In this document: piece by piece, positions 46,908 to 59,696 of the stretch
Layout: each line of letters starts with the position of its first letter
Numbering within the stretch: position 1 is the stretch's first letter
From: Malania oleifera
Lineage: Eukaryota > Streptophyta > Magnoliopsida > Santalales > Ximeniaceae
DNA: 64,000 nt
Assembly (NCBI RefSeq): GCF_029873635.1
Contig: NC_080419.1
Location: 63,208,540-63,272,539, forward strand
Direction: 5' to 3'
The notes under the pieces: model-generated
Seen by the model: only the letters and a program-made list of their open reading frames with translations
What the model was told of the DNA's origin: nothing
Database searches by the model: none
Made by a program: the position numbers and the translations under genes

Positions 46908-48390
46908 TGATGAGTCCCTAAAATGTTTGATTTTAGGCCCTCAATTACCTTTGTTTATCCTCTTTCATCTTGTATGTAACCCTTTGTTATCATGTTTCGG
47001 AGTTGCGCAAGGTTCGTTCGTGTTTTAGGGAAAGGTTAAAACCAAGGAGTTAGGCAATATGAGAAGGGAGAATTCGGAAGACATAAACCTCAAATCAGAT
47101 GATCAATCAAGTTGCTAGAGCCTCAAATCATTAAAGGAAGAAAGATCTTGTTCGACTATGGGGTGCGAATAGCTAACTTAGGGGCGACCAAGGCGATAGC
47201 TGAAGACTCCAAGGTTTAAGCCTGAAGCAAAACTACTGCAAGGTTCAACCAAATCCTCAACACAGTAATTCTATGGGGCGACTAGGTCTAGAGACTAAAA
47301 CTGACTGAGATAGAATTATTGAGAGTCTCGACCAAGTCTTTGACCAGAGAGACCATTATGGGCGACTATGTTGAGTTCCTGAGATTTCCTGAAGTCCGAG
47401 ATTCTACAAGCCTCAACCATCAACTCGGCCAACAAAGACCCAATGGTGTGACTATGTCGAGAGGAGCCAAATTCAAATCCCTGCTTTCCCGGGAGCTTCG
47501 ACCAGGGCACAACCAAGGAAGAACATGGGGGCAACATGGTTGACAACGATGATTTGTGTTGCGAGATACTTGCAGAAGTTTCCATTTTTTAATTTTAAAT
47601 CTTCTAAACCCTAATGGGTATATATAGTAGCTTCAAAAATGAGCTCAGTGTTCCTCTTTGGCCAATTTTGGGTTTATGTGAGACCTAAAATGCCATTAAG
47701 AACCAACCTTAGGATAGATTTACTTGCTTTCATTTACATTCTTGTTATGATCTTCAATTGTATTTCTGGCATTAGTGACAAACGTTTTGATTGCAATAGA
47801 ATGGTCTGTTACATGTTTTCCCTTTACTTGCTTTTGATTTACTGCTTTCTATACTACTTTGATTTATTGCTTTAATTGTGAAGCCTTGTATGATAGGATA
47901 GCATTACTACTGATTCGATCCAAATATACACTGCAAAGGTGTGCATGATCGTTGACATAAGGTATACTCTGATTCTTAACCGTGCTCCAGATGGTTGGGG
48001 CACCCTTACTACCCTATGCCCTGGAACAACCTTCTCCCGTTTAGCCTGATTTTCGAGTTAGTACTAATACGTATAGCTGGTTGAGCGTAGCTTACGCACA
48101 CGACATCCTAGGTCGAATTCATGATTGAGCACTGCTTTGTAGGAGTAGAGAAACTTTAGTTTTACATCCTTTCAAGTAGTTGTTAGAAAAAATTCTTTTC
48201 AAAACCCCTCCTTTTTACTTTCTTTTTACACAAAACTTGAATAAACTAATCTGAAAGTGGTTGGTAAATGCATCTAAGTCCCTAAGGATTGACACTCGAC
48301 TTTCCCTACTTTCTATAGAACTTGGGATTAGTTAGGTTTTATAAATATTATTTTTGGTAGTTAAGGACCCAAGCCTTGGCGAGCCTACCG
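46908..48390 (+). mobile_element. Athila/Tat-type LTR (family J, copy 2)
   Basis: It aligns along its length with 38070-39557: start TGATGAGTCCCTAAAATG, GCGACCA-type motif array (47160-47540), TATATATA (about 47620), GGATTGACACTCGACTTTCC near the end. It ends at GCCTACCG and has no matching target duplication, so it may be the remaining LTR of a truncated element. Confidence 0.65.
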
Positions 48391-50350
48391 TCAAGGACGA
48401 CCACAAGCCAATTTAATTTTTTGAAATATATTTATTTTACTTTTATTTATTTTAATTAATTAATTTTTAAAAATGTTATTCAAAAAAACAAATAGAGCCT
48501 AGAAAAAGGACGAAAATTTTTTTTAAAAAAAATTGGGAGTCTAGAAATAGTAGAAAAAAAGAAAGAAAAAATAAAAAATGGTTCTGAATTGTCATACAAA
48601 AAGCCTAAAACTTTCCCGAACTGTTCGCAACCATTTTGGATCATTCTGAAAATTTGGAATAGTAAAAACTGACTAAAAAATAGAAAAATGCCTTGAATTG
48701 GCAAAAATGGATAGAAAAAGAGAACTACGGTATGTTCATTCCCGAAATCAGTTATTCAGGAAAAAATGGGCATTGATAGCCAAACTTGAAGGAATTGGGG
48801 ATGGATCTCCTAATCCAAAAGCATTATCCATTTTTATTGTCTTTTTTAGGAGCGCAACTTCTTGAAGAGCATCCTTCTACTACCTAGTTGATTGCCATCT
48901 CTTTAGAGGCCTTGACAGGGGCTTGATTAGAAGTTGAGGAAGAAGACCTTGGTGGAAGAGAAGGTTCCTTATTGACAAAAGAAGAGTCATCAATTACAAT
49001 TTGAATTTATAAAAATAAAGAAAAGCAAAGTAAAGAGAGAGAAGTGTGGGAAGAGCATGGCACGACTAAGCCTTGCCTTGGTTGGGGGAGACTTGTACAA
49101 AGCGTTTGGCACGAAGGGCAACATTTGTTCTCGGATTGGAGTTCATTCATCTATAGGTGAAAGTTGGCATCAAAAGCAAGATTTTTCCACTCATTCCTTA
49201 CCAACCACTTATTATTTGAGAAAATGGATCATAATTTGCCCTTTTAATCATTGATGGATAACTGAATGCCAAGCATAAAACTTTTGTCTCATTCGATCAA
49301 GAAATTCTAGCAGCCCTACGTTCAAGGGTGGCTCTTAATGAGAAAAAAAATTCATATAAATACTTCATAAAGGGGTTGCACCTGCATTTGTGGTGAAGAA
49401 TGAGAAACCTAACTAAACTCAACCAGCAATGTAATAGGGAAGAGACTTCATACAAATTACAATGTCAACAATGAAATAATGGAAGGGAAAGCAATGACTG
49501 GTCCTAAGGACCTCCTTTTACTTGCCCAAATCAACTATTTGGGGGTGATAAGCCCTCTCCCTAGGCTCTAGTAGGTGAAGAAGAAGGTCAAGATGAGTGT
49601 GGAAAACTCTTTGTTAGTTGCGAGATATCCTTGGTCTTAAATGTGCAAGGCTGCCCATGGAGATACCTAAATCCTCCTTCAGCAACTCCTTAATGGTCGA
49701 AGAATCAACCTCTGGTTCTTAAAAGGTGTTCCTAGGAAGATCAAAGGCACCTTGCCCTTGTCCTTATTAATGATTGTCATGGGGAACAAAAAGTAGGAAT
49801 GAGGAAGAGTGAAGGAGTTCTAAGAGACCTAAGGTTAAACACTTGGGAAGACCTAAGACCTACTAGAAGATTAGACTATAGAATCCCCAAGAAAAAATTT
49901 AAAAAATGTACATAAAGGAATACAAGAAGTGTTCGGGAAGACCACAAAGACTCGGGAAGGTAGAGGAAGTAGATGATTGGGAAAATTAGAGGTAGACAAC
50001 AACTAGGTAAAGAAGAAGAAAATGACTTAAGGCGTCACTTATATTCAAGAAAGGGAAAAGAAGTTGATAGCTACATAACACATGGCAAGAAAAAGGCACG
50101 TGGGGATTTCCAATCAATAACGATGAATTAATGCATGTATGGACTTCAGACAACATGCGACATGACGTATATATCTTGTAATGTATTTCTCACCAAAATA
50201 AAGCAAACTAATTAGCACCACATGCTGTAGAAAGATTCAAGGCTTGAAGACTGGACCATGCACATAAAAGACAAACCCTATTCCTTAAAACAAATTGACC
50301 TCAGATACTTCATAGAGTGGTCCTCTTTCGCCTATAGGGTAAGAGACAAC
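48391..50350. other. Unassigned old sequence
   Basis: AT-rich start, then about 1.5 kb of moderate GC. I find no retroelement or host-gene motif that I can name. The longest frame (49057-49254, plus) is short and unlike anything I recognise. Probably a worn transposon. Confidence 0.4.
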
Positions 50351-52390
50351 TAATGAGGGCAAATATGGAATGAGGGTTGCTTGTTTAAGGGTCGTTTGAT
50401 TTCATGATAAAAAATTATGAAAGCGAAAATTAAAAATGAATACTAATGATTAAAATCAAAAACTAAAAATAAAAAGTCATCAGTTCAGTTAGAACTAAAA
50501 CAAATTAAAAATTTAGGTAAAAAATGCTTACTTTTGTCCTTGAATCAATAACAATTATAAAATATGATTAAAATAATATAAGTACAAAATAATATAAATT
50601 AAAAATACTATAATAAAAACAAAAATTATTATTATTTATTTTACTTATTTATTATATAAAAATTCACTTTACAAGAACAATGTTATTGATATATGGTAAA
50701 TGTATTTTGTAAATGGCTTTAATTATTTTTAATTATTTTAAAAATTTTATGGTCATTTTTATTCTTATTATAATTTATATTCATATGACCATTTAAATTT
50801 AATTTTAATTATAATTAAAAAGTATGGATAAAATGAATAGTTTTCAATTTGTTCACAAATAGCTGAGAAATCGTCAAAAGAAGCAAAAAAAATTGATAAC
50901 GTAAACCACATTTTCTTAATTTTTTTCTTCACTATATAGAAATAAAAATTAAAAAACAAAAACAAAAACAATACCTAACAAACTCTTAGATTATGCACTA
51001 GGTCAATAATAAGAGTTGAAACCAATTGAATAGTTTCTAAAATAATGGTCACGAGCTCCCCCTCCTTCGAATAATCAACTTGAATTGCCGTATGAATTAG
51101 TAAATGAAAGATAAAACTAGCACTCTGAATTATAGATTAAAAATAAAATACAAAATAGCTTGAAATTAAAACTCTCATTGGAGATAATGAGGGTGCCTTG
51201 AGAGAAAAAAAAAAAACATAATACATATAAATTGCAACAATAATATTAACAATTATGATAAAAATGACCAAATGAATAGGCAATAGGGAATAGTATTAGA
51301 ATAAAGTAGGTTCAATGTACAGGGATCAAAGATGTCAAAGCCTTGAAAATAAAAATGCTTAAATAAACAAAGATAGAGTTGTGGAACAACAGTTACATAA
51401 TTTAATAGCCAAATAGCAAAAATAGGTTGAAATTTAATGTCTCTGTTGGAAGCATTGAGGAGGCTTGAGAAGAAAAACCAAAGATGATGATAAAAAAAAA
51501 AAAAAATAGTAGTCATTTTTTTAATTGCAACAATAGTAAGAAAAATAGTATGATAATTATGATAAAAATAAAAAATAGGTAATTATTAATCATAATGAAA
51601 TGCAGTAGTTAAGAAAATTTCAATGTACGGAAATGAAAAATGTTGAAGCCCTTGGAAAAAATAAAAGTCATGCCCTAAAATGTATGCTTAAATAAACAAA
51701 AAGTAGAGTTGTTGGAAGGCAAATTATTAAATGAGGGAAATATTTGATTAAGAAAGATCTCAGATTGGATTGGAAGGGTTAGAAAGATTTTAAGCCACTT
51801 AAAGTAATAAAAATAATGAAATAAATGAGGAAAATAAGTATTAATGAATTGAAAATCAAATAAAATATTTGGGCATTCACATCCAAGAATTAAATTTTTT
51901 TTTCAAAATTTTGTTTTAAACGTTCGTTTGTCTTGAGACAAATTCTGCTACTAAACTTCCACATTTTCTAATTTATTTAATTCTTATTGAAACAACTATT
52001 TAATATTACTACTGTTGTCTTGTTTAAAGTATCCTAACTGTGTTATATTTTAAACAACTAATCATATCCTTGAGTTTAAAATATTTTTGAGTGATTTCAC
52101 TTAAACTAATAATTTTTCATTCAAAATTATTCAACATCGAAGCGTATGATTGGTTATCTAAAACATGACCTAGTTATGCGTAAAAAATTTCTAAAACCGA
52201 GTATTACCGTATTAGTATCCCCGCTGATACTCAATAAATCAATGACAAGTGAAACTTATATTGCATTCAATAATTACATTCAAATTCAACAATTACAAAT
52301 TAAAAACAAAAATACTTCTTAAAATAATGCCATAATTAATGCCTAAACGAGGACACTATTTTAAAGTGGGCAGCATAAATTTGGTTAATC
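50351..52390. other. AT-rich intergenic sequence
   Basis: Very AT-rich with many homopolymer runs and no ORF of note. It contains a degenerate direct duplication, listed separately. Confidence 0.5.
51150..51735. repeat. Degenerate tandem duplication, period about 290-330 bp
   Basis: In order, both units contain a GGAG(A/C)... GCTTGAGA(G/A) stretch, ATTGCAACAATA (51231 and 51524), AATTATGATAAAAAT, TTCAATGTAC and AAATAAACAAA...TAGAGTTG (51361 and 51690). The offset grows from 293 to 329 through small insertions. Confidence 0.75.
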
Positions 52391-52394
52391 AAAA

Positions 52395-52830
52395 TTTTTT
52401 TTTATTACACTAGAACTCCAGCCACCAACGAGCCCTTCGGACCCCTTGGTGCGGCACCAAACCTACGGATTAGCGTCCTCCGCCCCCAAGTCTCGCTGAT
52501 TAAGGTAAAGTTCGGCTGCGGACACGGCTTCTGTGTATCAATTGGACGTTCGGCCAATTCGACTCCCAAGACACATCTCCATTACCATCCACAGTTCCCG
52601 CTGGCTCATAGAGAACTCTCACCATCCACGGTCCCCGCTGGCTCACAGAGCGAACTCTCACTATCCACGGTCCCCACTGGCTCATAGAGTAAACTCTCAC
52701 CATCCACAGGTACCGTTGGCTCCGTGAGTGTATCTACCTCTAATTGAACCCCCGATGCTCCCTCTTACTTGGTGATGCATTTCCACCGTGCCATGCCATG
52801 AGGGCTTGGTTAATCAATTTTTAAACCAAT
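52395..52830. repeat. GC-rich patch with a 37-39-bp tandem repeat
   Basis: A sharply GC-richer island in AT-rich surroundings. ACCATCCAC (or a variant) recurs at 52584, 52621, 52660 and 52699, each followed by a GGTCCCCGCTGGCTCA-type stretch. Four copies. The origin is unknown. Confidence 0.8.
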
Positions 52831-53680
52831 ATCAAGTGGTTAACAAAATTAAATTATACCCAATTTAAAATTTTAAAATCACCGCAAATTAATATTTTTT
52901 ATTCATCATTAAAATTTAACCATCAACTTAGTGCAATAAAATTGTTTTTAATTTAAATTAGTAAAAAATTATATATGATATTGCTTATAATATTTTTTAT
53001 ATATTTAATATGTTAGTTTGGTTTGGTTAACCATGGTTACTAAATGGGTTAAAATGAAATCAAAGCACCAACTAAAAAATTAAAAATTTTGAATCAAAGC
53101 CGAACCAAAAAATATTTTACTAATTTTCCAATTTGATTTAGGTTTTTTTTGTGATTTGTTTCGTTTTTTCGATTTTTTTTGCCCATCCCTAGATGAAATG
53201 CATCTCAAATATTATTTTAAGAAATGTTGACTTTTAATAATATAGGTATTACATGGTCATTGATTTATTAGGTACCAATTGAGACACTGACAGTTACTTG
53301 ATTCTAAACATTTTCTCATTCAGATGATCTAATCTAATAATTTTTCTATTTAAAGAAGCAAGGGATACATTTGCGCTTATTGCCAATATAATTTACAATA
53401 TCAAATTATATACAAAGGTTTTATCCCTTTTCAAATAACATATTTGTTTCACAATTGAAATTATATTCAAGGCAAAAATGATATCCAAGAAATTTTTTAA
53501 TTTTTTATTTTGCTTTATCTTGAATGTATTTTTCTCATACATGTTTACGCGACATTTGAAGTTAAGTCAATATATTGAATATTGTTTGTCATATTTGTAT
53601 AGCGTTTCACAATATAAAATGGTAAAATATTGAATATTATTCGCATACTTTTTAATAACATTAGAAATCATATGTGTTGA
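52831..53680. other. AT-rich stretch, possible hAT-type terminus
   Basis: No gene. Around 53013-53190 the sequence has TTTGGTTTGGTTAACC and ends ...TTTTTGCCCATCCCTAG, like one end of plant hAT-type non-autonomous elements. No matching left end is found. Confidence 0.3.
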
Positions 53681-53977
53681 ATAAAGTATATATGTTGCCT
53701 CCACGAGCATGACGCGGTGGAAAGGCGTTGGCACGTAAGAAGGATCATTGTGTGTTCGAACCTCAATAGACACACAATGTGTGGCCTGAGGGCGGATTTG
53801 ACGAACTTCCAACAGGTGTCCGAAAGTCATGACCACATTCGGATTTACCTGAGTGGCATATCAGGAGGGAAGGTAACTGCCATGGGGGTTTGGTACCGCA
53901 CCGAGGGGTCCAAAGGGCTTGTCGGTAGCTAAAGTTCCCACGTTATAAAATAAATAAATAAATAAAGTATGTGTGTT
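53681..53977 (+). mobile_element. tRNA-derived SINE with target duplication
   Basis: The body is 53697-53961 (265 bp). A pol III A-box-like TGACGCGGTGG (53710-53720) and a B-box-like TGTTCGAACCT (53753-53763) are 43 bp apart, each about 9/11 to consensus. The tail is (AAAT)n at about 53945-53961. It is flanked by 16-bp repeats ATAAAGTATATATGTT (53681-53696) and ATAAAGTATGTGTGTT (53962-53977), two mismatches, the product of LINE-type target-primed insertion. It encodes no protein. The family is not identified. Confidence 0.88.
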
Positions 53978-54354
53978 AGTAATTTATTGTTAATCATTTA
54001 ACTTTATTGTTGCAATGGAAAGATAAATAATATTTTACTTAGATTGGAGCAATACTATGTATATAGACAAACAAAATTTCTCTTAAATTGGAACACTACT
54101 AAGTCATAAATTTATTTATAACAAAAAAGTGAAACTCCTTATTTTTACCATAAATCAAAATTTATTATTCCATTTAATAAAAATAAATTTATTTAGAAAA
54201 GTAGTGCATCTAATGTTGGAGCTACATTTTCAAATTAAGGACAAAAGATACCGACCTTCTCTGGATTTTGATAAAACGACAATGACCTTTTTGAAAATTT
54301 TAAAAATTCCACATACCTAAATGATATTTCTAACATACTTTCCTTGAGGTTTGA
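53978..54354. other. AT-rich spacer before the complete chromovirus
   Basis: No recognised gene. It ends in TTTGA (54350-54354), the left target duplication. Confidence 0.6.
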
Positions 54355-54668
54355 TGTAGAGACCCGAACCCATAAAAATAAGAAAAGTATAAAAAGGGGA
54401 ATTTGCAAGCTTCGTCGACAAGGCCAATGTTCTCATCGACGAATGCCCATCAATGCTTCATTGACAAAATTTAGAGTCTCATCAATGAAGAAATCCCGAC
54501 CGACATGAAAAATATCAAACTTGGGATCGTCAACGAGGGAGGAGGTTCGGCGATGAACAACCTTCTATGTCTCATCAACGAGGGACCAATTCGTCGATGA
54601 GTTTGACCGGGTCAAGAGGCCTACAAATATCATTTTTCATTTCTTAAGGGTTAAGAAACCCAAATTTC

Positions 54669-54727
<59 letters not shown>

Positions 54728-56317
54728 TTCTTTGTCGTTCGTCTCCCGTTTCGACGATCGAAAGATATTGCGAGGATCAAGGAGCTAGGATCTACAGTTT
54801 TAGCAATTTAGATTTTCAGTTCGCTGAAAAAGGTAGGGATTTGGTTTTCAAGCGTTTTGGTTTCATTTTCGAAATCAGGTAAGGGGATTATGTTTAATGC
54901 AGTGTTTTATCGTTTTTTACTAGTGTAAATGTTTATGGTGTGAGTATATTCATGTTTTCAGTCGTTCTTTTGAAAACCAACCATTCAAAAAGCTTGTTTT
55001 TATATTTAGGAAATGCGATATGATATTTTAAATAGAAATGAATGGTGGAAAGTTCGGTTTGATCCTACAAACCATTTATTCAGTATTTTCTGTGGTTGCC
55101 TACGAGCTATATTTTAAATATGGAAAAATGTGTGGCATGTGAATATAAGTTTTAGAATGATGGAAATACCAGGATGGATATGTTTGGGTAATACTGAACT
55201 GGTTGTAAAAATATTGGAATTGTTTTGAGAAATGCAGGAACTTATGAGAGGGTCGAGGTCGAGTTTGTATTAAATGACCGAGACTGGGTTTTATAAATAA
55301 TAGAGTTTATTTTGAGGTTGGAGTTTGTATTAAACGATCGAGTGGTAATAGAGGGGTCGAGGCCCAAAATTTGTACTTTATGAGAGGGTAGAGGCCCAAG
55401 TAATGTTTGACGGTGAGTGACCAGGTTTTATGAAATGAGTTTTAAAGTATAGTTTTATTTACTTAAATTGCACCATATGCTTTAGGAAACCTGTGAACCC
55501 AGTGTTACGAGTGTGGTACCATTGCTAGAGAGAGTTTCACCACTTGACCGCATGCGCCCACATTTACGAGCGTGTGGTGTTGGGTGGTCCTAGCCGATTG
55601 ACCTAGACGCAATCGAAACTGTAAGCGAGCTTGTGGAAGCCTGCTGATGTATATAGTAGGGAGTTGACTTGACCTGGGTTGATCTCCTGGGTTTTTGTCT
55701 AGCCTTTGGGCTGCACAACCCTGACCACGAGGGTTTATACATGGCGAGTAGTTTCAGGGTGTATCTTTTATGCATATCTGTATATTTATGTAATGATGTA
55801 AATGTTTTCTAGTATTGATTTATGTTATGAGAAATGGGAAATGAATATGCATACTATGTTTAGTAAAAGAGAGAGGTATGATTCTAGTATACACAAAAAA
55901 GCATGTTGCCACACATTGTCATTAACTTAATCTTCCTTACTAAGAGGTGTCTCATCCCGTTGTACAACATATCTTTTCAGGGAATCCCAGAGATCGAGTT
56001 TAGCGAGATCCAAGGGGTAGAGACTAGTTTAGTTACTTTTTGTGAGTGTCTTCAAGAACTCAGATATGAGTAGTTATTATAGTATGCCTTTGGGCTTGTA
56101 TTTGTGGTCCTGTGGACCGAGTTTGTGGACTTATTAGATTGGGATGTAATATGAGTATGGAAAGAACCTTGATGTATATTGTAGTTTAAACTCTGGTAAT
56201 AGAAAATGGAAAATGTTTCATTATTCTGCTGCATAACTTATATATTGAGATGGTATTAGGTACACAAACGTCAATAAAGTAGCACTCCAGGCCCACGTGT
56301 GGGGTCGGGGCACTACA
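54355..56317 (+). repeat. Chromovirus 5' LTR
   Basis: TGTAGAGACCCG ... GGGGCACTACA, 1963 bp. TCGTCGACGA-type array at 54409-54605. The TATA position reads TACAAATA (54622-54629), while the 3' LTR has TATAAATA, so this promoter looks damaged. (CT)n at 54667-54723. Block GTGTGGCATG at 55130, GAGGTCGAG-type repeats at 55245-55440, GTGGTACCATTG at about 55513, and CTTACTAAGAGGTGTCTCATCCC at about 55937. Confidence 0.93.
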
Positions 56318-56319
56318 GG

Positions 56320-56332
56320 TTGTATCAGAGCC
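56320..56332 (+). promoter_or_regulatory. Primer binding site, initiator tRNA-Met type
   Basis: TTGTATCAGAGCC stands two bases inside the LTR, one base from the standard TGGTATCAGAGCC. Confidence 0.88.
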
Positions 56333-56738
56333 TATGTTTGCTAGGTTCTGCAAACTTTGACGGTCAGTGTTAATTACCAGAGTATAGGTTGAGATAAGTT
56401 AAGAATGAGAAGGGTAAGTTAGGTCGGGTTTTAGTCTAGAGGCGTGGGAACAGAATTCTATCGACGGTCTTCTATGCTTTTCCTGGAATGATGATTTTAG
56501 GAAAACCATGGTAAATCCATTGATGGTTTTGGTTCTAGGTTGAAGAACTGGAATCGAAAAGTACTTGCATCGTGTTATCATATGCCTAGGGTTGGATATT
56601 TTGTAAGTCATGCAGTTGAAATGTACATGTGAGTCTTTTAAACTGCAAACTTATGTATTCTATTTGTTAGTCATTGCATATTTGTTTTAACTATGATAAA
56701 TGTGAAATTTATAAATCGGGTCATATCCTATCTTCAGG

Positions 56739-57780
56739 ATGGATTCTAGAGGAAAGGGAGTCATGGGAGGGAACAATCACGTGGATACCTCCAACAATGA
56801 TGATATTAAGGCTTTGTCCATACTGTGTAGTAGGGCATGACAGGCCAAAAGGGAGTCTCGGAGAGATTCTAGGGAACAGAGTCAGCCGGTGGTTGATAGA
56901 GGCTGCACATTCCAGCAATTCTCACAGATGAATCTGCTGACATTCTCGGGAGGACCGAACCCGATTATGGCGAAGGACTGGGTCCAAGAGATGGAGGTGC
57001 TGTTGGAAGTGCTGGAGTGTACGAAGGAACAGAAGGTACGTTTTGCCACCTTCAAACTGGTGGAAGAGGTAAAAAGATGGTGGCAATCGGCAAAGTTGGT
57101 AAAGGAGCAGCGTCCTGGGTACATATCAGTTACTTGGAGCTGATTTAGGGAGGTATTCTTCAATAGATACTTCCCCGTTGCCACCAGAGAGGTAAAGGCG
57201 GAGGAGTTCCTACATCTGACATAAGGATCCATGGTCATGTAGTAGTATGTGGCTAGATTTTTGGAGCTATCCCAATTTGCTCCACATATGGTCTTGGATG
57301 AGTAGAGCAAGGCTCGGATGTTCGAGAGAGAAGTGAGACACGCCATACGCGCGCAGGTGGCGGCGTTGATGGTCCCAAACTTTACGGAGTTGGTGGACAG
57401 AGCCATGGTGGCTGAAGCCACTATAGAGGAATGGGGAGGGAGAGGCAAGTCAGAAGAAGAGGTCTCTATGTCAAAGTTATTAGTCCAACACCGGTCAGAA
57501 CTCCGGGAAGCAACTTGGTAGTTCGTCGGGGCCAGCGACAGGCATCAGGACCGCAAGCCACTCAAGGAAATTCTTAGCACCTTGCCTGTTCTAAATGTAA
57601 TAAGATGCATACAGGCAAGTGCAGAGCTGGTTTTTCGGGTTGCTACCGGTGTGGTAGTACGGGACACCAGATACGGGATTGTTGCACGATACTGAACCAC
57701 GCACCTTCACAGCAACAGTATAGAGGAAGTAGTCAGGCGACTAGAGGAGGTCACCAAGGGAGCACCGCATAGGCACGGGT
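56739..57780 (+). pseudogene. Chromovirus gag, broken
   Basis: The ATG at 56739 is followed by a frame with a TGA after about 33 codons. The capsid core is readable: LLTFSGGPNP, AKDWVQEMEVLLEVLECTKEQKVRFATF and REVFFNRYFP, then stops near 57142, 57224 and 57241-57246. A further part is open at 57318-57521 (RAMVAEATIEEWGGRGK). In another frame a zinc knuckle CYRCGSTGHQIRDC is visible near 57640-57685, preceded by CSKCNKMHTGKC. The capsid protein would coat the RNA. It is not functional here. Confidence 0.88.
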
Positions 57781-57789
57781 GTACTCGTT

Positions 57790-58250
57790 GACGTCGGGTG
57801 ATGCAGAGAACGTCAACAATGTGGTGATAGGTATGATTTCATTTATGTCACATAATGCTATTGTACTGTTTAACTTAGGGGCTACCCACTCATTTGTATC
57901 TCGGAGATTTGCTAGAGTATGTGAAGTTGAGACATAGTGGCTAGGGGTTGAGTTAGAAGTGGCTATGCTGACGAGGTCGGTTATTGTGGGCAGTAAGGTG
58001 GTTAAAGACCATTCGATATAGATTCAAGGGAGGAAGTTGTCTGCCAGTCTCATTGTTTTAGAGATGCAGGGATTCGATATTATCTTAGGAATGGATTAGT
58101 TAGCATCCAGCTATTCGAGCATAGAGTGTCGAAAGAAGGAGGTAGTGTTTAGACCTCCGGGGGAGGAAGAGTTTAAATTTGTAGGGTCGTATGTGCACTC
58201 TGCACCACAGATCCTCTCAACGGTGTGGGCAAGGAAGTTACTTTTGAACG
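57790..58250 (+). pseudogene. Chromovirus protease region, active site lost
   Basis: The segment LFNLGATHSFVSRRFA (about 57869-57916) sits where aspartic proteases have their catalytic Asp-Ser-Gly; here Asp and Ser are replaced. QGFDIILGMD near 58069-58098 is the second flap motif. Several stops follow. This enzyme would cut the polyprotein. Confidence 0.8.
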
Positions 58251-59110
58251 GCTGCTAGGGGTATCTTGCGTGTGTGAAAGCAGTACCAAAGGAAGGACTA
58301 AAGCTGGTGGATATTCTAGTGATATGGGAGTTTCTCGATGTATTTTCCAAGGACTTACCAAGGTTACCTCCAGATCGGGAAATGGAGTTCGCTATTGAGT
58401 TAGCATCAGGGACGGCACCAATCTCCGAGGCGTCATATAGAATGGCTCTAGCAAAACTAAAGGACTTAAAGGAGCAACAACAGGAACTTCTAGATAACGA
58501 CTTCATTAGACCGAGCGTATCACCCTGGGAAGCGCCAGTGGTGTTCGTGAAGAAGAAGGATGGGTCAATGAGGATGTGCATTGACAACAGAGAAATAAAC
58601 AAGGTAACTATAAAGAATAAATACCCGTTACCACGTATTGATGATCTGTTTGACCAACTGAAGGGAACTCAAGTTTTCTCTAAGATTGATCTGTGATCCT
58701 TGTATCACCAACTGAAGGTGAAGTCATAGGATGTATCGAAGAAGGCCTTTCGAACCTGGTATAGCCATTATGAATTTTTGGTTATGTCATTTGGTTTAAC
58801 GAATACGCTTGCAGCATTCATGGAACTGATGAACCAGGTATTCCACGAGTACTTGGATCAGTTTGTGGTAGTATTTATAGATGACATCCTAATCTATTTA
58901 TGGAGTCCTGCAAAGCACAAAACTCATTTGAGGCTAGTACTTTAGGTACTTAGAGAGAAGAAGTTGTTTGTTAAATTCAGGAAATGCAATTTCTAACTTG
59001 AGCAGGTTACATTTTTGGGACATATAGTGTCCAAAGAAGGAGTATCAGTAGACCCAGACAAAGTAGAGGCTAAATTGGATGAGACCGAAGAACGTTCATG
59101 AGGTTAGAAG
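58251..59110 (+). pseudogene. Chromovirus reverse transcriptase, broken
   Basis: 58274-58696 is open: [40 protein letters not shown] and [13 protein letters not shown], ending in SKIDL and a stop. The frame continues with [17 protein letters not shown] and the catalytic [10 protein letters not shown] (58867-58896). Stops follow near 58944 and 58996. The catalytic aspartates of the box are intact. Most of the stops seen can be explained by C-to-T or G-to-A changes. Confidence 0.93.
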
Positions 59111-59696
59111 TTTCTTAGGTCTAGTAGGGTACTACCGCTATTTTATTGAGGGTTTTTCTAGGCTGTCAGGTCCGTTGACACAGCTTATGAAAAATAATAG
59201 TAAGTTTGACTGGACCTATGATTGTGAGCAAAGTTTTTAGGAGTTGAAGAAATGTTTGGTCATGGCTTTAGTGTTGACCATTCCATTAGGGGATGGTAGT
59301 TATGTGATTTATAGTGATGCATCCCAGAAAGGACTCGGGTGTGTTTTGATGCAGCAGGGTAAAATTATCGCTTATGCTTCTTGCCAACTCAAGGAGTACG
59401 AGAAGAACTACCCTACGCATGATTTAAAATTAGTATCAGTGGTGTTTGCACTAAAGATCTGGCGGCACTACCTTTATGGTGAAAGGTGCTCGATCTTTAC
59501 TGACCATAAGAGCCTCAAATACTTCTTCACCCAAAAGGAGCTGAATATGAGGCAACGTAGATGACTTGAGCTAATTAAGGACTGCAACTGTACCATTAGT
59601 TACCACCCGAGAAAAGCTAATGTGGTGGCTGACGCTTTGAGCTGAAAGTCAGTGAGCGCGTCAGTTTTAGTAGTTGTCCTATAGCATCAAATTTTT
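59111..59696 (+). pseudogene. Chromovirus RNase H, broken
   Basis: 59244-59564 is open: [15 protein letters not shown] (first Asp), [19 protein letters not shown] and [18 protein letters not shown] stop (TGA at a Trp position) and a further stop near 59642 separate it from the integrase. Confidence 0.9.

Noticed and set aside
38070-48390. LTRs J1 and J2 as the two ends of one element
   Set aside because: J1 has a target duplication on both sides as a solo LTR, J2 has none, and the sequence between has no primer site, gag or PPT and is made of other insertions.
49057-49254. 65-codon ORF as a small gene
   Set aside because: No recognised motif, no promoter or splice context, and surrounded by stop-rich sequence.
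53013-53190. Complete hAT-type MITE
   Set aside because: Only a right-end-like GCCCATCCCTAG is seen; no left inverted repeat or 8-bp target duplication could be found.
53740-53770. tRNA gene
   Set aside because: The B-box-like GTTCGAACC has an A box at tRNA-like distance, but the flanks do not fold into a cloverleaf and the unit has a SINE tail and duplication.
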